Source: Labia minor
Taxonomy: Eukaryota; Arthropoda; Insecta; Dermaptera; Spongiphoridae
DNA: 64,000 nt
Assembly (NCBI GenBank): GCA_963082975.1
Contig: OY720346.1
Coordinates: forward strand, 37,785,787-37,849,786
Direction: 5' to 3'
The translations under genes were made by a program, and so were the position numbers. Each line of letters opens with the position of its first letter. The stretch's first letter is position 1. Below the pieces are notes generated by a model. That model was not told the DNA's origin. It did no database searches and saw only the letters and a list, made by a program, of their open reading frames with translations. Positions 35,484 to 49,270 of the stretch are shown here, piece by piece.

Positions 35484-35888
35484 GTTTTTATTCATGAATT
35501 AATGTTATTAGGACAATTAATAATACACACGGATTTATCATAGATAATAATTCAGTTATTCTAATATGAGTATATCGTTATTTTCTATTTTAATTCATTT
35601 TGAAATGTTTATTTTATTTTTTCATTATCTTTTATTATTATTATTATTATTAAAAAGTTAATTCCAATAATTGAAATATCAAAATTCACATCACTTCAGT
35701 AATGATTTTCTTCAATAATTTAAATCAATGTACAATTTCCTACCCAAAACTCAAATCTGATTTGAAGACTATATTTGTCTCCAACCACCACCGAAATAGA
35801 TAATAATAATAGATAACAAAAGATAATAATAGACTTATAAGTCCTTAAAAGTTTATTCAAAAAAATTAATAGTTATGTTTTTACTAAG
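35484..35888. repeat. 400-bp extension, inverse of 25499-25907
   Basis: High identity to the segment beside copy A4, in opposite orientation, with the same tattattattatta microsatellite and gacttataagtccttaaaag word. It joins copy A7 in the same relative arrangement. Confidence 0.9.
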
Positions 35889-36394
35889 CTACGTTTTGAA
35901 GGTCCCTGAAAGTATTTCAACTAACAAAAGGTTGAGAAAAATTATTGGGTGTGTGTGTCTGTGTGCGTTTGTAGACAAGATTACGAAAAAAACGGTTTGA
36001 GCTAGAATAATGAAATTTGGTATACGGGCATTATTCAAAATTCGTAGTTTTTTATCAACTTTTGAGAAAGGTAGCTCATCCGGAAGAGGGTCATTACCTA
36101 CCACGTTTTCATTTTTTTTTCTTTAAACTGACCGTAAAAATAAAGATATATGTTTGATCATTTTTCACTTGATTAAAAATTGTATAAAACTGCTATATAT
36201 AGAATTTCAGCTTGATTGAATCCCTGAAAGTACCGGTATTAAATTTTTAACACTGTAAATCACGCGCCAACACGTGACGTGGTGCCAAACACGCACTGAT
36301 TTAATATATATTAATTAATTAAATTTAATTTAAATATAATATATGTTATTTAATCCAATTCAAATTGCGAGATAGTCGAGTGGAGACACTCCAG
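35889..36394 (+). mobile_element. Family A Helentron-like element, copy A7
   Basis: Plus-strand copy from cgttttgaaggtccctgaaa through a GT run and the core gtttgagctagaataatgaa to gcgagatagtcgagtggaga and ccag. It lacks the 5' hairpin tip and shares variant bases with A4, so the two are close relatives. Confidence 0.88.
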
Positions 36395-38080
36395 ATTTTT
36401 TTCTTCATTTAACATTTACTTTAACTTTGTTTAAATGTTTAATATAATCTGATAGTCAAATTTTCTCTGATGACTTCTTAAAACCTTATAAAACTAACCT
36501 GTGTATTACCATCCGAATACTATTATATTATTTTCTTTCTCTTTTTCAACTTTCTATCAATATCTTAAAATTATTAAAGAATCGTTGTATTTTAAATTAT
36601 AGAATTAAGTTTAGAGAGATTAAGTTTTTTTTATTATAAACTCCAGTGGGAATGAAAAGAAATCCACTAAGCTAAGTTAAATCCGCTTTTAGTCTTTTGG
36701 TCATTCCTATCTTATAACCATGCTGATGCCAATCCACCTTTCCCCAGTGAACCCAACCATTGATTTATAACCACTTCCGAACTCGTTATTTCCCATTGGC
36801 TTCCGCTCGAGATATTTTCTTCTGATATAGTAAAGAATTTAGCACATCTTTATTGGGTCCCCTACTTTTTAAAAGAAACTTTCATCTACTCTATGATGAT
36901 CTTAATTTTATTAAAATATATATATATATATACATATATTACTAAAGTAAAGTATTTCATTTTTTCTAGTAAATTATTGTAGAAGGGTAACTAATTTAAC
37001 CCTTATAAGATATAATAAATTAATTTTGTAATTGAAAATACATATTTATATTTTTTTGCACTATGATTTAAAAAAACTCAATGTTTCTATTTTTTGTGTT
37101 CTTTTATCAAAATGTGTTTTTGCAATAAAATATAAATATGTGGTATCATTTACAAATATTTCATTTATTAATAAACATAACCACCAAAGTTTTAATAATT
37201 AAATACAGCCCGTGGCCGACTGTCCTCGGGAGCAAAGGCGTGTCAGTGGTAGTGCTGGTGCCAAGGATTCTTCGGAGCTTCGGGGAGTCTAAAATCTCCA
37301 TCCATTCAACCAAAAGTCCTCACATCGTCTCTTGGTCACACAGAATTCCAAAATTTCCTCCTAAATAAATTTAAAATGGCGTAAAAATGGGCACCGAATA
37401 GTTGCGACTCATATCTCATATCTCACAATTTAATTTGAAGTATAATAGTCTAATATTTTCAAGTAAATATATCATAACATATATATATATATATATGTAG
37501 GTGCAGCTAAATTAATATTATTATAAAATCAATTCCATAGTGAAGTAAATAATCTAGTAAACGTTCCCGTCCAGGAATATTATGCCATCTCCTACTCCTC
37601 AATTATTAAACTTATATATATATATCGCTTTATTCTTGTTGTAGTTAATTAGGGCTCAGTGTCAAAGGGTTGTCAGAAATGCCACAACCGTTACTACTGT
37701 TATGCTTTTAGGCATTAAATATTAATCGCTTGCTCACAGCTAGAGGATTAAACCCTTTTAGAATTTTATAACTCGGGCTCGTTGTCTGGCTAGGGTTCAG
37801 GAGGGATGGGGAGGGATGATGTATGCGTGATGGAGGAATTAGGCAAAGCTCGAATAGAATTGGGTTACTAGTGGAAGTAAACGGGAGCTTGAAGGTTTCT
37901 GATAATGACAGTAATGTTCGCGACAAGCAGTGAATACTAGAAAATATATTTTTATCATCTGATTTTATTATCTTTTATTTATTTAGAAAAAAAAAAATTA
38001 AATTAAAAACTATTTTATACATAAAAACTAAAGTATTTCTATTATAATTCTATATAATCACAAAAAAACAACAACTAATA
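36395..38080. other. Spacer containing several GC-balanced unique islands
   Basis: 36650-36900, 37200-37380 and 37560-37930 are not repeated and are clearly less AT-rich. The 37138-37368 plus frame (76 codons) covers one of them but shows no family motif and no splice context that I can defend. They may be exons or conserved non-coding elements; neither is shown. Confidence 0.35.
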
Positions 38081-38373
38081 GATATATGTTTGATTGTTTT
38101 TCACATGATTAAAAATTGTATAAAACTGCTATATATAGAATTTCAGCTTGATTGAATCGCTGAAAGTACCAAAATTAATTTTTTAAGACATTGACTGGCA
38201 ATCACGTGCCAGAACGTGACGTGGTGCCATCAACAAACAGCCAATACGCACTGTTTTAATTTATATTTATTAATTTTAATTTATAATTTAATTAATTAAA
38301 TTTAATTTAGATATAATATATGTTATTTAATCCAATTCAAATTGCGAGATATTCGATTGGAAACACTCCAGCT
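38081..38373 (+). mobile_element. Family A Helentron-like element, copy A8 (5' truncated)
   Basis: 3' half only, from agatatatgtttgattgttt to the decayed block gcgagatattcgattggaaa and cactccagct. It is truncated in the same region as A1. Confidence 0.85.
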
Positions 38374-40456
38374 TATTTATTCTATTATACTATTATATTA
38401 TTTTATTATAAATTTATTTTTATTATATTATTATTAAATGATATTAGTCATGTTTTTAATTCCTATTTATTTCTGTTGATATTTTTAGAGATCCTTTCAA
38501 CACATTACAACATATTACAAGATTCTACGTCCTTCTTGAGGATCTTTAGGACATCGATTTAATTATAATAATGCTTACATAAAATAACATTCTAATTGTA
38601 AGTCTCCTCTGATAAACTTTTAATGGGATTCCTATTGAGAATAACTATTATATTTATTGCAATTATATATTATATTATATTATTATTATTGTTATTGTTA
38701 TTACTTAAATAAATGAATTTAGTTATCAAAGGAAATATATATTTAAATTATAATTAAATTGGATATAAATTGAACATTTCTTGTTTTAGATAAATTTTTA
38801 TCTTTTTTTTTATTCTACCTATTGAAAATTAGTTAGTAGAATTGTTCCTTTGTATTTTAGTTACATTGATTAAATTTTCAGGTATATAATTAAATTTCAT
38901 GATTCGCGAGTCTCTTTAATTTAATTAACTTAGCAAATTATTTATTTATAACAAAATATTCCTCTTTGAATTGATTTCTTTTTTTTTAATTTATTTATAG
39001 ATTTTATTGGTTTTAGTAAAATGGATTTTACTTTTAATTAATTTACCTACGGTAATTGGATTTTATTTGCAAAAAATAAAATAAAAAAAAAATCACTGTG
39101 GTATGTGTAATTATTTTTTATTATTTGTTTTTGTAATTTATTAACATTATTTCCTGTTAGGATAATTCGGGATCTAAAATTTAAAGTGAAAACGATTTTG
39201 ATTCGATTAAAAATAAATTGAAAAGATTGAATTATCTTTTGATTAGATTGATTAAGTGGTATTTTTATTTTATTTATTTTTTTTTTAGAAAGTATTAAAA
39301 AATAAAAAAATAAATCCATTATATATTTAAAAATGTATAATAGAAATATAATTAAATTTTAAGAGGAAATGTCTACAGTGGTTTAGTAGCTCTTGGAAAT
39401 CAAACAGTGGAATGACATTGGGTGAAAACCGCCGGACATTAAGATAAATATACCTGATGCCCACCCATCACCATGAAGCAGTTGAGGCGCTTTGCAGTAC
39501 CGCAGCAGGGCTCCATACTACATCAAGGGCCCTCAACTCAAAACCGCAAACATAATTACCTCTCACCCTTCTCTATTCTCCCTTTTTGCCATTATACACA
39601 CCTTCTTGTCTATAAATTTTAAAAAATTGGTGAAAAAAGAGTAATTCATATCAATTTTTGTGTGTGTTTATATGCACTAAATTAAAATTCAAAAGAAAAT
39701 CTAAGTTGGAAACATGAAATATCAATTTTATTTAAAAGAGACTAACTAAACTCTCAGACCACAAAATATAATGCTACATAAAATAGAAAATTTTCCATTA
39801 CCTCTAGCTGTCACTGTCAAAATTCCCCAATTTGGTAATCCCAAATCTATCCATTGCATTCATTTAGAGAAATTGTCGACAAAGTTATCTAATATTAATG
39901 TGTTAAATTCATGATAGAATGGTGAAGGAATAAATTATGATAAAATTTCCTTTGGCTTGAAAGATATTTCCTTTGAAAACAGGATTCATTTTGGCTTTGC
40001 TTGATGAAAAAGAAACTTGCTTTAATTTTATAAATAAATAATCATCAAATTTTAGATAAAAGGAGGAGAAAATCATCAGAATTTGTAAAGAGAATTGAAA
40101 GAGAGAGTGAGAAAGAGAGAAAGCATGAATGTAAGTAGAAAGGGGATTGAGAGAAAGAGAGAAAGAGAGAGTGGGCTCAACCCTTGAGATTAAATCCATA
40201 ACTTGAAAACTCTGAGATCCAAGGATCCAAGCGAAAAGTAAAACCCATTTGAATTTCATCCTTATGAAAAGAAAGCATAGAATGTTAATTTAATAAACTC
40301 AGATATTATTATATCGAAAAGAGAACATGATACATTTTTTTCTTAATTCAAAACAAAGAAACATATTTTTTTCTTTTTATTCTTAGCTCTACTAAAAATG
40401 ACAAATATTCTCTTCTAATATCATTCAATCTTCTTTAATTAAACATGTTACATATA
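38374..40456. other. AT-rich spacer with an island at 39365-39610
   Basis: Nothing coding. 39365-39560 is unique and GC-balanced, with a cagtggtttagtagctcttg start that recalls SINE heads, but no boundary or second copy can be shown. Confidence 0.35.
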
Positions 40457-40974
40457 GATGGCAGGTCAATAAGTCGATGACTTTTTAATGATTTTCCGTC
40501 TCTTAAATAAATACCAACATTGCTTCAGTCAGCAGACAACCATCAGCTGAATCCTTTCGAAATTTGAACCAGTTGGGTCTTTTAGTTTTTGTTTGACATC
40601 CATTAATAGCAGACTACCTCGTCATTTAAGAAGAAAATGGAAAAAGTGAATTTCCATGAAAATCGATGAATAGGGATACAAATTGCTCCCTCATCCGTTC
40701 TATTCTCCGTATTTAGTTCCAAATGATTATTAATTGTTTTCAAACCTGAAGAAATGGCTCGGAGGAGATTTGACTGCAACGGTGAAATCATCTCACACAC
40801 AAATACCTATTTGATGTCCTCGACAAATCTTATTTTTTGGAAGGGATAAAATAATTGGAGAAACGTTGGATGATGTGTAAGACCTCAAAGGAGACTAAGT
40901 TGAAAAATAAAATATTTTTTTATCCAATAGCCTGTGTTTCATTCAAAAAGTCACGGACTTATTGACCTGCCCTC
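40457..40974 (+). mobile_element. mariner-like relic M1 with both TIRs
   Basis: Left gatggcaggtcaataagtcg and, inward from the right, gagggcaggtcaataagtcc. The interior matches M2 and M4 and encodes fragments of the mariner transposase C-terminus with stops (AAAATGGAAAAAGTGAATTT region at 40634-40653). TA precedes the left end. Non-functional. Confidence 0.85.
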
Positions 40975-42936
40975 TTATTTATATATATATATATATATGA
41001 ATTACCATTATAGTTGAACAGAGCTTTGTAAATAACCTCCCAGTATGAACTAGTACATCTTTGAAAAGCTTTTTTTTGAACATCCAATTCTATTTAATAA
41101 AAACTCATATTGAAAATTTAAACTAAGCAAAAAATTGAATTTATTGAATTAAAGACTTTGTTTAATTTTAAAATAACAAACAAAAACATCCTATATAATA
41201 TAAGTGATCTTGCTTATAAATTATTATCCATTGTGAAAAACGTTATATTAAGTTTTTATTTATAATTCCCAAAAAAGAAGTTGCATTTTGATTTTTGTTT
41301 TTTTTTTCAAATTGTATCATTAAAACTTTTCTTCCTCTTCTTTTTTTTGTCGGATTCTTTAAAACTCTTTTTCTCTTGTTTCATTCACCAATGTATAAAC
41401 ATATTTTATTTTTTCAAGATAATGATTATAATGATTTCGTCATTAAAAACGCATTCTATTCCTTTTTGTGAAATGATTAATAGTAGTAGTACTCTTTGCC
41501 TTTGCTCTCGACATCTAATGCGAATAAGCAATTAATGGTGTCTATAAATGAAAGCTCTCAGTGCTTGGGACATATTTAGACAATCCTCTCTGTACTTCTC
41601 ATCACAAACCTCCCTCTCCCCTCCCCTCATATACCCATTTCACTCACCGAGCTATGAAAAAGGATCTATATTTTCCTTTACTCTTTGAAAATTCTCATCA
41701 TTTGTATCATTAATTTAATTTATTCATTAGATTGTTTATTAAATCACATAAAAATTATCGAAAAATTTCTCTTTTTTTTTATTATGATAATTTAAATTGA
41801 AAAAAAAAAATATAAATCTATAACAGGAGATAAATGGGGACAGGCCACAGGTGTGTTAATGCCTAAATATTAAAACCAATTAGGCTGCAAAGTGTGTGGA
41901 TATTGATTTTATTTTTATTATTAATATTAAAGGAAAACAGAAACCCTTTGAGGGTGAATGGAGGAAGGGGATATATTGTCAATATGTAATCTTTTAGGGA
42001 TTATTTACCTAAAGGACATTCTGCGGAACAACATGGGCCAAAGTAAAGTTGAACTTGAAGTAAGAGTCTAGGTGGGGGAGGAAAGTGGGATGAAAACTTG
42101 TCAGTGCAAACGAGTATTGGCCTTAGGCAATCCCTTTGCAAGAAAGGTCAAGGCAAGCAAATTACCATTCGGCATTTCCTCATTACACCTGGGGTCCAAA
42201 CCATTCGCCCAAGAAGATTTACAATCCTCTTCTATACTGTTCTCTCTTCCACAATCAACCCTCTTTCTTTTGATTCTAATGTAAAATAAATTTACAATTT
42301 TATCCGAAAAATTACATTTTTAAGACGATTTATTGAAATTTACAGAAAAATAACAAAAAATCTATATATATATATAGAGATTTATTTTCAATCTATAATA
42401 ATTTTGGATAAATTTCTGTATATGTAAAATGTTCATTTTATTATGACCTGTTTTCTGAATTTGAGGGGGGGGGGATGATAGGCAAAACAAATCGTTAGCG
42501 CCATCAATTCAACCAAGTAAGAATATGTAACTATTGCAATGTAGAAGAATTATGTTTTCTCTCTCCATCATACAGTATCGGACCTAGGATTTTGGCGCCC
42601 GGCGCAGAATAATGACACCCCTCAATTTATCATTTAAAAAGAAAATTGATTTTATAATTTTTATTTATTTATTTTACAAACAAATATAACATGATTACTA
42701 TTACAAACAACAAAATGAAATAAATATTTATTTATAACTTACTTCAATATATTGATTATGGCGTCCTTAAACGGATGTGACACATCTTTTGCTTACATGT
42801 AGAGCCGGCCTACTAAATTATTATTATTAATAACAACCTCGCAATATATGTTTTTATAAATATATATTATATTATTTATTTATAAAAGTGCTCATACTTG
42901 TGTATTTTTTAAATTTAAATTAATAAATTAAATATA

Positions 42937-42967
<31 letters not shown>

Positions 42968-43103
42968 GTTTGGAGCTTAAAAGCACTAGCAACTAAGGCC
43001 ATTTTGCCATATATATCATATATATTATTTCAAAAAAATATTTTTTTTTTTCAAATTATATTAACCATATCTCTCTCTCTCTCTACATATATATATATAT
43101 ATA
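40975..43103. other. Spacer with islands, a possible hAT relic and microsatellites
   Basis: 41560-41650 and 41940-42290 are unique and more balanced; overlapping frames at 42072-42289 have no recognised motif. A G-run lies at 42463-42474, an ATT array at 42940-42967 and a CT/TA array at 43070-43103. 42584-42824 has GC-rich ends (ggcgcccggcgc; agccggcctac) resembling a ZMYM-type hAT relic, but no target duplication is visible. Confidence 0.35.
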
Positions 43104-43567
43104 ACTCCAGACACATTAATGTGACCACCACGTACTTTCCACGTCAGAGTTAAATAACCAATCACAGTATATATATATATATATATAGCACAGTGCAGCT
43201 GAGCGTATATAAAAGGTGTGTGAAGGCTTCGGAAAACATTTCAATCGTTCGCGTAATACAGAAACGAAGCGATTTATCCGACGTTTAAAAGGGCTTCATC
43301 ATTGGTTTTTGGGTCAAGGGTGGAAGCATTTCCGAAACGGCTGAGTTTGTGAACTGTTTGCGTGCCGAGTGGTAAAAGTATACCGTGCATGGTAAAATGG
43401 GACTGTCCAAAATCAGCGAAGTGGCAACCACGGGCCATAGATGACAGAGGCGAACGACGGTTGTGGAGATGCGTTTGGGCAGATAGACGGGCTCGCAGCA
43501 GTCCGCTCTGCGAAAGGTGGTTATTCTGGCTTTTGACAGATGGTCACATTAATGTGACTGGACTGTG
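43104..43567 (+). mobile_element. Tc1-like element relic with TIRs and TA duplication
   Basis: Ends contain the shared palindromic word cacattaatgtg: left actccagacacattaatgtg, right (inward) cacagtccagtcacattaat. TA flanks both sides. The interior at 43260-43520 reads, with frameshifts, as a Tc1 N-terminal region: DLSDVKRGFIIGF, ISETAEFVNCLRAEV-type helix-turn-helix, then RGERRLWR. The catalytic domain is deleted. Confidence 0.85.
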
Positions 43568-43639
43568 TATATATTGTAATATATAAGCATAAAAATGCCC
43601 TTTAATATATAAATATAATTAAAATAAATGACATGTGGT

Positions 43640-44190
43640 TCTCTGGGGGGTGAGTTATTGGAAAGTTAGCCAGTGGAGGGGATAAAGAATTTTTCTTATA
43701 GATGTAATCATGAATATTGATTAGTCTTTGGCATAGAGCGGAGCAGAGACGCATCATCCCTTAAGTGGATTACAGTCCCAGGATCAGGCATCCCGCCACT
43801 ATTTTCTATTCATAAATTCCAGAGTGTTACCAAATTAAATTAAACATCAAATGTATTAATTGTAAAAACAATTTTTTCATAACCCATACAAAGCTTCTAA
43901 TATCCGACAATATATATATATACATATCCTATTAAAATAAATAGAAAAATAATTAATAGTTTATGTAATTTATCGTATTAGTATGTATATTTTAGATACC
44001 ATTAGCCTAAGAGCCCGACGGGATTCTATGCCATTATCCTGTATATTTCGATAATCTATCGTCTATTAATGCCCAGAGAATATGGATTGAGCCGTGAAAA
44101 GATCCGATGGCGTTTGGGAAAGGGTTTTGTAATCCCAATCGCTATCCTATAAATCTCACTTCAATTCGAATGCAATTTCTCTAAGCAATA
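43640..44190. other. Non-repeated island
   Basis: 43690-43800 and 43990-44190 are unique and balanced, with ggattacagtccc and ttttgtaatcccaatcg (TAATCC words) and gataatctatcg. No open frame of note. Candidate regulatory or conserved non-coding sequence. Confidence 0.3.
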
Positions 44191-44773
44191 TTGGAATAAA
44201 TTCCTATTTATTTATTTTGATGGTCTATATCTATACTAGTATGAAAAAAGGCGACGAAGTGGGAGAAAAATATAAATCAAATAGAAATTAAATAAATTAG
44301 TGTCATTTCATTCAATTCAATTATAAATAATTGAAATTTAGATCATAATTATTATAGTAAGGGAAAATTGAATATATTTGACATGGAAATTATTTTTAGT
44401 AGTATCTTTAAATTATGCTCAGTTAATCATTAGTTATACATTATAGATGACAAAGTATAAATTGGTTGACAAGATGGCAATTTTTTTTTATTAAAGGTTT
44501 GTGAAATTTTTGAATTTATAAAGGTTTATTTAAACAAATATAAAATTGTTATTAAATATATATTTTAGTCATTAATATAAAATTAAATATCAAATATTTA
44601 TTTAAACGTGGGATCATTCCCTTTCAAAATAAGAAAAAATAATTAATCTAAAATGCATAAAACTAATAATTTTTAAATATAATAAATTAAAAATAATATG
44701 AAATAAAATCAAATAGAAAGGTTAAAGAGAAATAAAATAAATAAAAAAAATTTCAATTGAAAAATAAAAAATT
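44191..44773. other. AT-rich spacer
   Basis: Nothing recognised. Confidence 0.5.
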
Positions 44774-45322
44774 AGCTGGAGTGTCTCCATTCGACTATCT
44801 CGCAATTTGAATTGGATTAAATAACATAATATATTAAATTAAATTTAATTAATTATAAATTATAAATAATAAATATTAAATATTAAACCAGCGCATGTTT
44901 GGTTTGTTGATGGCGCGTGAGATTTGCAGTGTTAAAAAATTAATTCTGGTACTTTCAGCGAATCAATCAAGCTGAAATTATATATATAGCAGTTTTATAC
45001 AATTATTAATCATGAGAAAAATTATCAAACATATATCTTTATCTTTACGGTCACTTTAGAGGAAAAAAAATCAAAACGTTGTAGGTAATGACCCTCTTCC
45101 GGCTGAGCTACATTTCTCAAAAGTTGATAGAAAACTACGAATTTTGAATAATGCTCATGTACCAAATTTCATCATTCTAGCTCACACACACACACACACA
45201 CAGACAGACATTTTTCTCAACCTTAGTGAAAATGATTCAGGAACCTTCAAAACGTATAAAAACATCAAAATCTCAACATCGAAAATTTTCGTGATCGCAA
45301 TACTATCTCTTACGAGATAGTA
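44774..45322 (-). mobile_element. Family A Helentron-like element, copy A9
   Basis: Minus strand: 3' end agctggagtgtctccattcg at 44774, 5' tip hairpin actatctc-ttac-gagatagt at the right. A small deletion has removed the part of the core between ctagctc and the CA run. Confidence 0.9.
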
Positions 45323-46184
45323 ATAAAGAAACCTGGATATTTTTTTTAACCTTTCTTGACTCTTGCTCCTTCACTCTTTTTAAATTAACATGAGAATCCC
45401 CAAAGTCATTTAATCCCTTTAAATGATCTTTTTTTGGATTTTTTCCGTTCTTCAATTCTATAGTTTAGGAAAGGTTAAAAATATACCATATATTACACAC
45501 AACATACACATTCAGACAACTTTCTATATATTAATTTATTATTCGATTCACTCACGATCACAAACCATATTTTATATTTGTTTTATTATTTTCAAAAATT
45601 AAATAAAAAAAATATTTTCATTACTTTTCATACAATTAATTTGTTTTTAATAAATCTATATAAAATTCAAATTCTATTCTTTTTTTTTAAAAAAATAAAA
45701 TAAATAAATTTATTAAATTATTTTAATAAACTCAAATATTTCCAGTCGTGGAAAATATTTAATATTCCATGGTATTTATATTTAATTAAATTGAAACGAG
45801 AATATATTATAATAAATCCAAAAATAAAATATAAAATAAACCTAAGAATTGTTATTTATTAGGAAATAAACATACGAATATATATATACATATAAAAGAA
45901 TTTTTATCGTTGGTATTTATTTAATATATAATAGTATCCTTGATATATTACATGTGTTGTCCAATGGATATCCTAAATATGCAAATTTTCTGACTGCCTA
46001 AGAATTCCGACATTCATATTATATATATATTTTTTTTTCTTGTATCTTACAATAAATATATAAATAATATATATTTTAATTATGTAAAATATTTAATTGA
46101 AGATTTAATTGAAAATTTGTATACCATCTTATGTTTAATTATAATAATTAAACATAATTAATTAATTATATGATATACTAGCTA
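45323..46184. other. AT-rich spacer
   Basis: Nothing recognised beyond poly-A/T and TA runs. Confidence 0.5.
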
Positions 46185-47800
46185 TTCTATCTATCTATGT
46201 GGCTCTAACTCGAAAGTTCTTGGCCGTAGCATCCACATTTCTCCAAGGGTCCCTATTCTGAGCCACAACCCTCCAATTCATACCCACTCCCATCTCTCTC
46301 ACGTCCCTCCCTACATTATCCACCCACCGCGTCCTTCTTCTTGAAAGTGAACGTTTCCCATTCGGTCTCCTCACCAATATATTTTTCGCCATTCTTTCTT
46401 CTCCCATTCTAGCCACCTGCTCTGCCCATTGCAGCCTCTTCGATTTTATAATTCAAACTATGTCTGGAGATTCATAGAGATCATGCAATTCCTAGTTATA
46501 CAGTTTTCGTCATTCTCCGGTTACCTCATCTTCTTTGGCCCATAAATATTGCGAATAATCCTATTCTCAAATACTCTCGTCTGCCAGGGTCTTAGACCAG
46601 GCCTCATACCCATATAATACAACCGGAAAAATAATTGCTCCATATATTTAATTTCGATCCTCTTTTATAATAGTTTTGATGAGATAAGCCCCTTACTTCA
46701 TGATAACAGGCGTTACTCGATTACAACCTCGATTTAAATTCTTCTCGAATATTATTATCCTTTGTGATTTCAGATCCTAAGTATTTAATATTTCTACATT
46801 TTCAAATTCTACATTTTCTATTTTAAGACTTTGTGTGTTAATACTATTATTCCCCCCTCTCTGTTACTAAATACTCTTTTCTAAGCACTATTAATTTCCT
46901 GCCCCACCTCTTTTCCTGCTTCGATTAATTTTTCAACGCTCTCTTTAATTGCAATTGCCGAATCTCCTTTTATATTCAAGTCGTCTGAGTAACCTAATAC
47001 TTGAATTTTTTTGTTTTAATTGAATTCCATTTGATTTTTCCTCAATTTGTCTAATTACATATTCCAGTATTAAATTAAATAAAATTGGTGATACTGCGTC
47101 TCCTTGTTTTAACACAATCTGAATTTCGAAAGTTTCTGACAGTTGATTCCCGCAACTTACTCTTCCTTTACTCCCGCAAGACAAATTTGAATCATACGTA
47201 CTAGTTTTTTTGGAATTCTCATTAAGATCATCTTTTGAAAAAGTTTATCCCGGTCTAGTGAGTCATATACTTCTGTAAAGTCTACAAAAAGTTAGAAACA
47301 GAAATATTGAATTCGCGTTTATTTTTCTAATATCTGTCTTAATGAAAATATCTGATCTAGAGTTGATCGATTTAGCCTGAACCCGCATTGATATTCTCCT
47401 AATATTTCCTCCGCATATGGTCGTAATTTTATTAAAACAATATTCGAGAGAATGTCGATGTCGTCAAAAGAGAAATTCCCCTGTAGTTATTGCAGTCCGT
47501 TCTATTTTCTTTCTTAAAAAGTGGGATAATAATTGCCTCTTGCCATTTCAATAGAATCTTTTTTATGCCAGAAGAACTAATTTGTGCATACACTCTACTA
47601 AAGGTTTTCCTCCATTTTTCATTAATTCTGTCAGGATCCCATCTACTTCCGCTGCTTTATTATTTTTAAATTTTCTACCTCATATAACATTGGTTCCTCG
47701 AGATTAATTTTTGCTGAATCTACCGTTAAGGTTTCTGTTCTATTACCTAGATTCGAATTTCTCTATATATTTATAATATCGTCCACGTCTGTTTTTAAAT
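46185..47800 (-). pseudogene. LINE copy L5, the longest reverse-transcriptase relic in the window
   Basis: Minus strand, 3' end at the left beside a tatctatctat tail. Reading 5' to 3' (right to left): the KAAEVDGI-like region (about 47660), NNYRGISLL (about 47490), AEEILGEYQCGFRLNRSTLD (47350-47420), SETFEIQIVLKQGDAVSPIL and FNLILEYVIRQIEEKSNGIQ (46945-47184), the SDDL catalytic-box region (about 46975, decayed from YADD), and the tail RMGEERMAKNILVRRPNGKR (46195-46416). Many frameshifts. It provides the uninterrupted comparison for the insertion site at 4669/5509. It is a non-LTR retrotransposon; the clade is not settled. Confidence 0.85.
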
Positions 47801-48790
47801 TATATATTAATTATCATCACATTGTATAATATACATTGTTTATAAATAAGATTAATATTTATAAATTAAATTTAAAAACATAGACACATAATATTTAGTA
47901 TTTTCATTTTTTAAATATTTCTCATGATTTAATTTTAAACTTATTTCATCCAAATATTTCACATTCATTTTGTGAAATTTGATAAATTATAGATATACAT
48001 TTAGAAGCTTTCTTTTCAATAGAATTGAATTTTCACCCTTACAGAGATAAAGAATTTAACATGGATATTGTTTTGTTTTGTTTTTTTTCGTTTTTGTTTT
48101 TTTTAATTCAAAACGTGCCCAAAGCTATTTGTTAATGATTGAATTTTATATGCAAAATCTAAAAAAAAGGCTAAGACAATATTTTTTTTTTTTTATTAAA
48201 TTGATAAGAGTCAATTTATGAATATTCAAAAGAAATTCAAAATAAGCCTCTTGTTTAAAAAATTAAAATAAAAAAATATAAATTTAAGGTGAAGAAGAAA
48301 ATACGTGCCAACTTTTATTCACGATGTATTATCTTGGACAAATAGAAAGCTTATGAGTCAAAAAGTTGTATATCGATATTTTATTATTTAAATTTATAGA
48401 AAACAATAATAATAAAAACAAACTTTTTTCTTTAAAAAAAAAATAAAAAATATTTTTACATCAAAATATATACGTATAAATTCGTACTATAATTGACTAT
48501 AACTATTGTTATATTATTGATTTGTCGAATTTGAAAACCCAACAACTAATAAAAAAAAATAATTAAAGTTTTGCTAAGCTTTAATTAAGGAAATGGATTT
48601 CAATTCTCTAATCTAAAATACATTTTATTTATAATTATTATTAATGTGTACCGATAATTAAACATCGATGTACACAATGAATCGAAATTGATTTCAATAT
48701 TTTATTAATAATAACTTAATCAATGAAATTATTAATAATTATTAATTTTTTCAAGGTCATTGAGACTTGACTTAAGCCCATTTCTGTTTT
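47801..48790. other. AT-rich spacer
   Basis: Nothing recognised. Confidence 0.5.
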
Positions 48791-49270
48791 GAGGGTAGAT
48801 CATTAGAATTTCCCCTCTTTTAAATGAAATGGCAATACTGCTCCTGTACCAGCTGACTCTTCTCTAAATTTGAATCAGCTGGGTCTTTTAGTTTTTGTTT
48901 GACATCCACTAATAGTAGACGTGATTTGAGAAGAAAATGGAAAAAGTGAATTTTCATGAAAATCCATCAATTGGCATACGAATTGCTCCCTTGTCCACCC
49001 TATTCTCCGTATTTAACCCCGAGTGACTATTTCTTTTTTCTAAACTTAAAGAAATGGGCTGGATGGAAAGAGATTTGACTCTGCAACTATGTAATTATCT
49101 TACAAACAAATCCCTATTTTGATGTCTTCGGCAAATCTTATTTTTTGGAAGGGATAAAAAATTGAAGAAATGTAAGAGCTCAAAGGAGACTACGTTGAAA
49201 AATAAAATAATTTTATATCCAAAAACTTGAGTTTCATTCAAAAAGTTACGGACTTATTGACCCGCCCTCG
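48791..49270 (+). mobile_element. mariner-like relic M2
   Basis: Right end, read inward, cgagggcgggtcaataagtc; left end decayed (gagggtagatcattag). The interior is collinear with M1, including gtcttttagtttttgtttga and tgaattttcatgaaaatcca, but with stops and indels. Non-functional. Confidence 0.8.
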
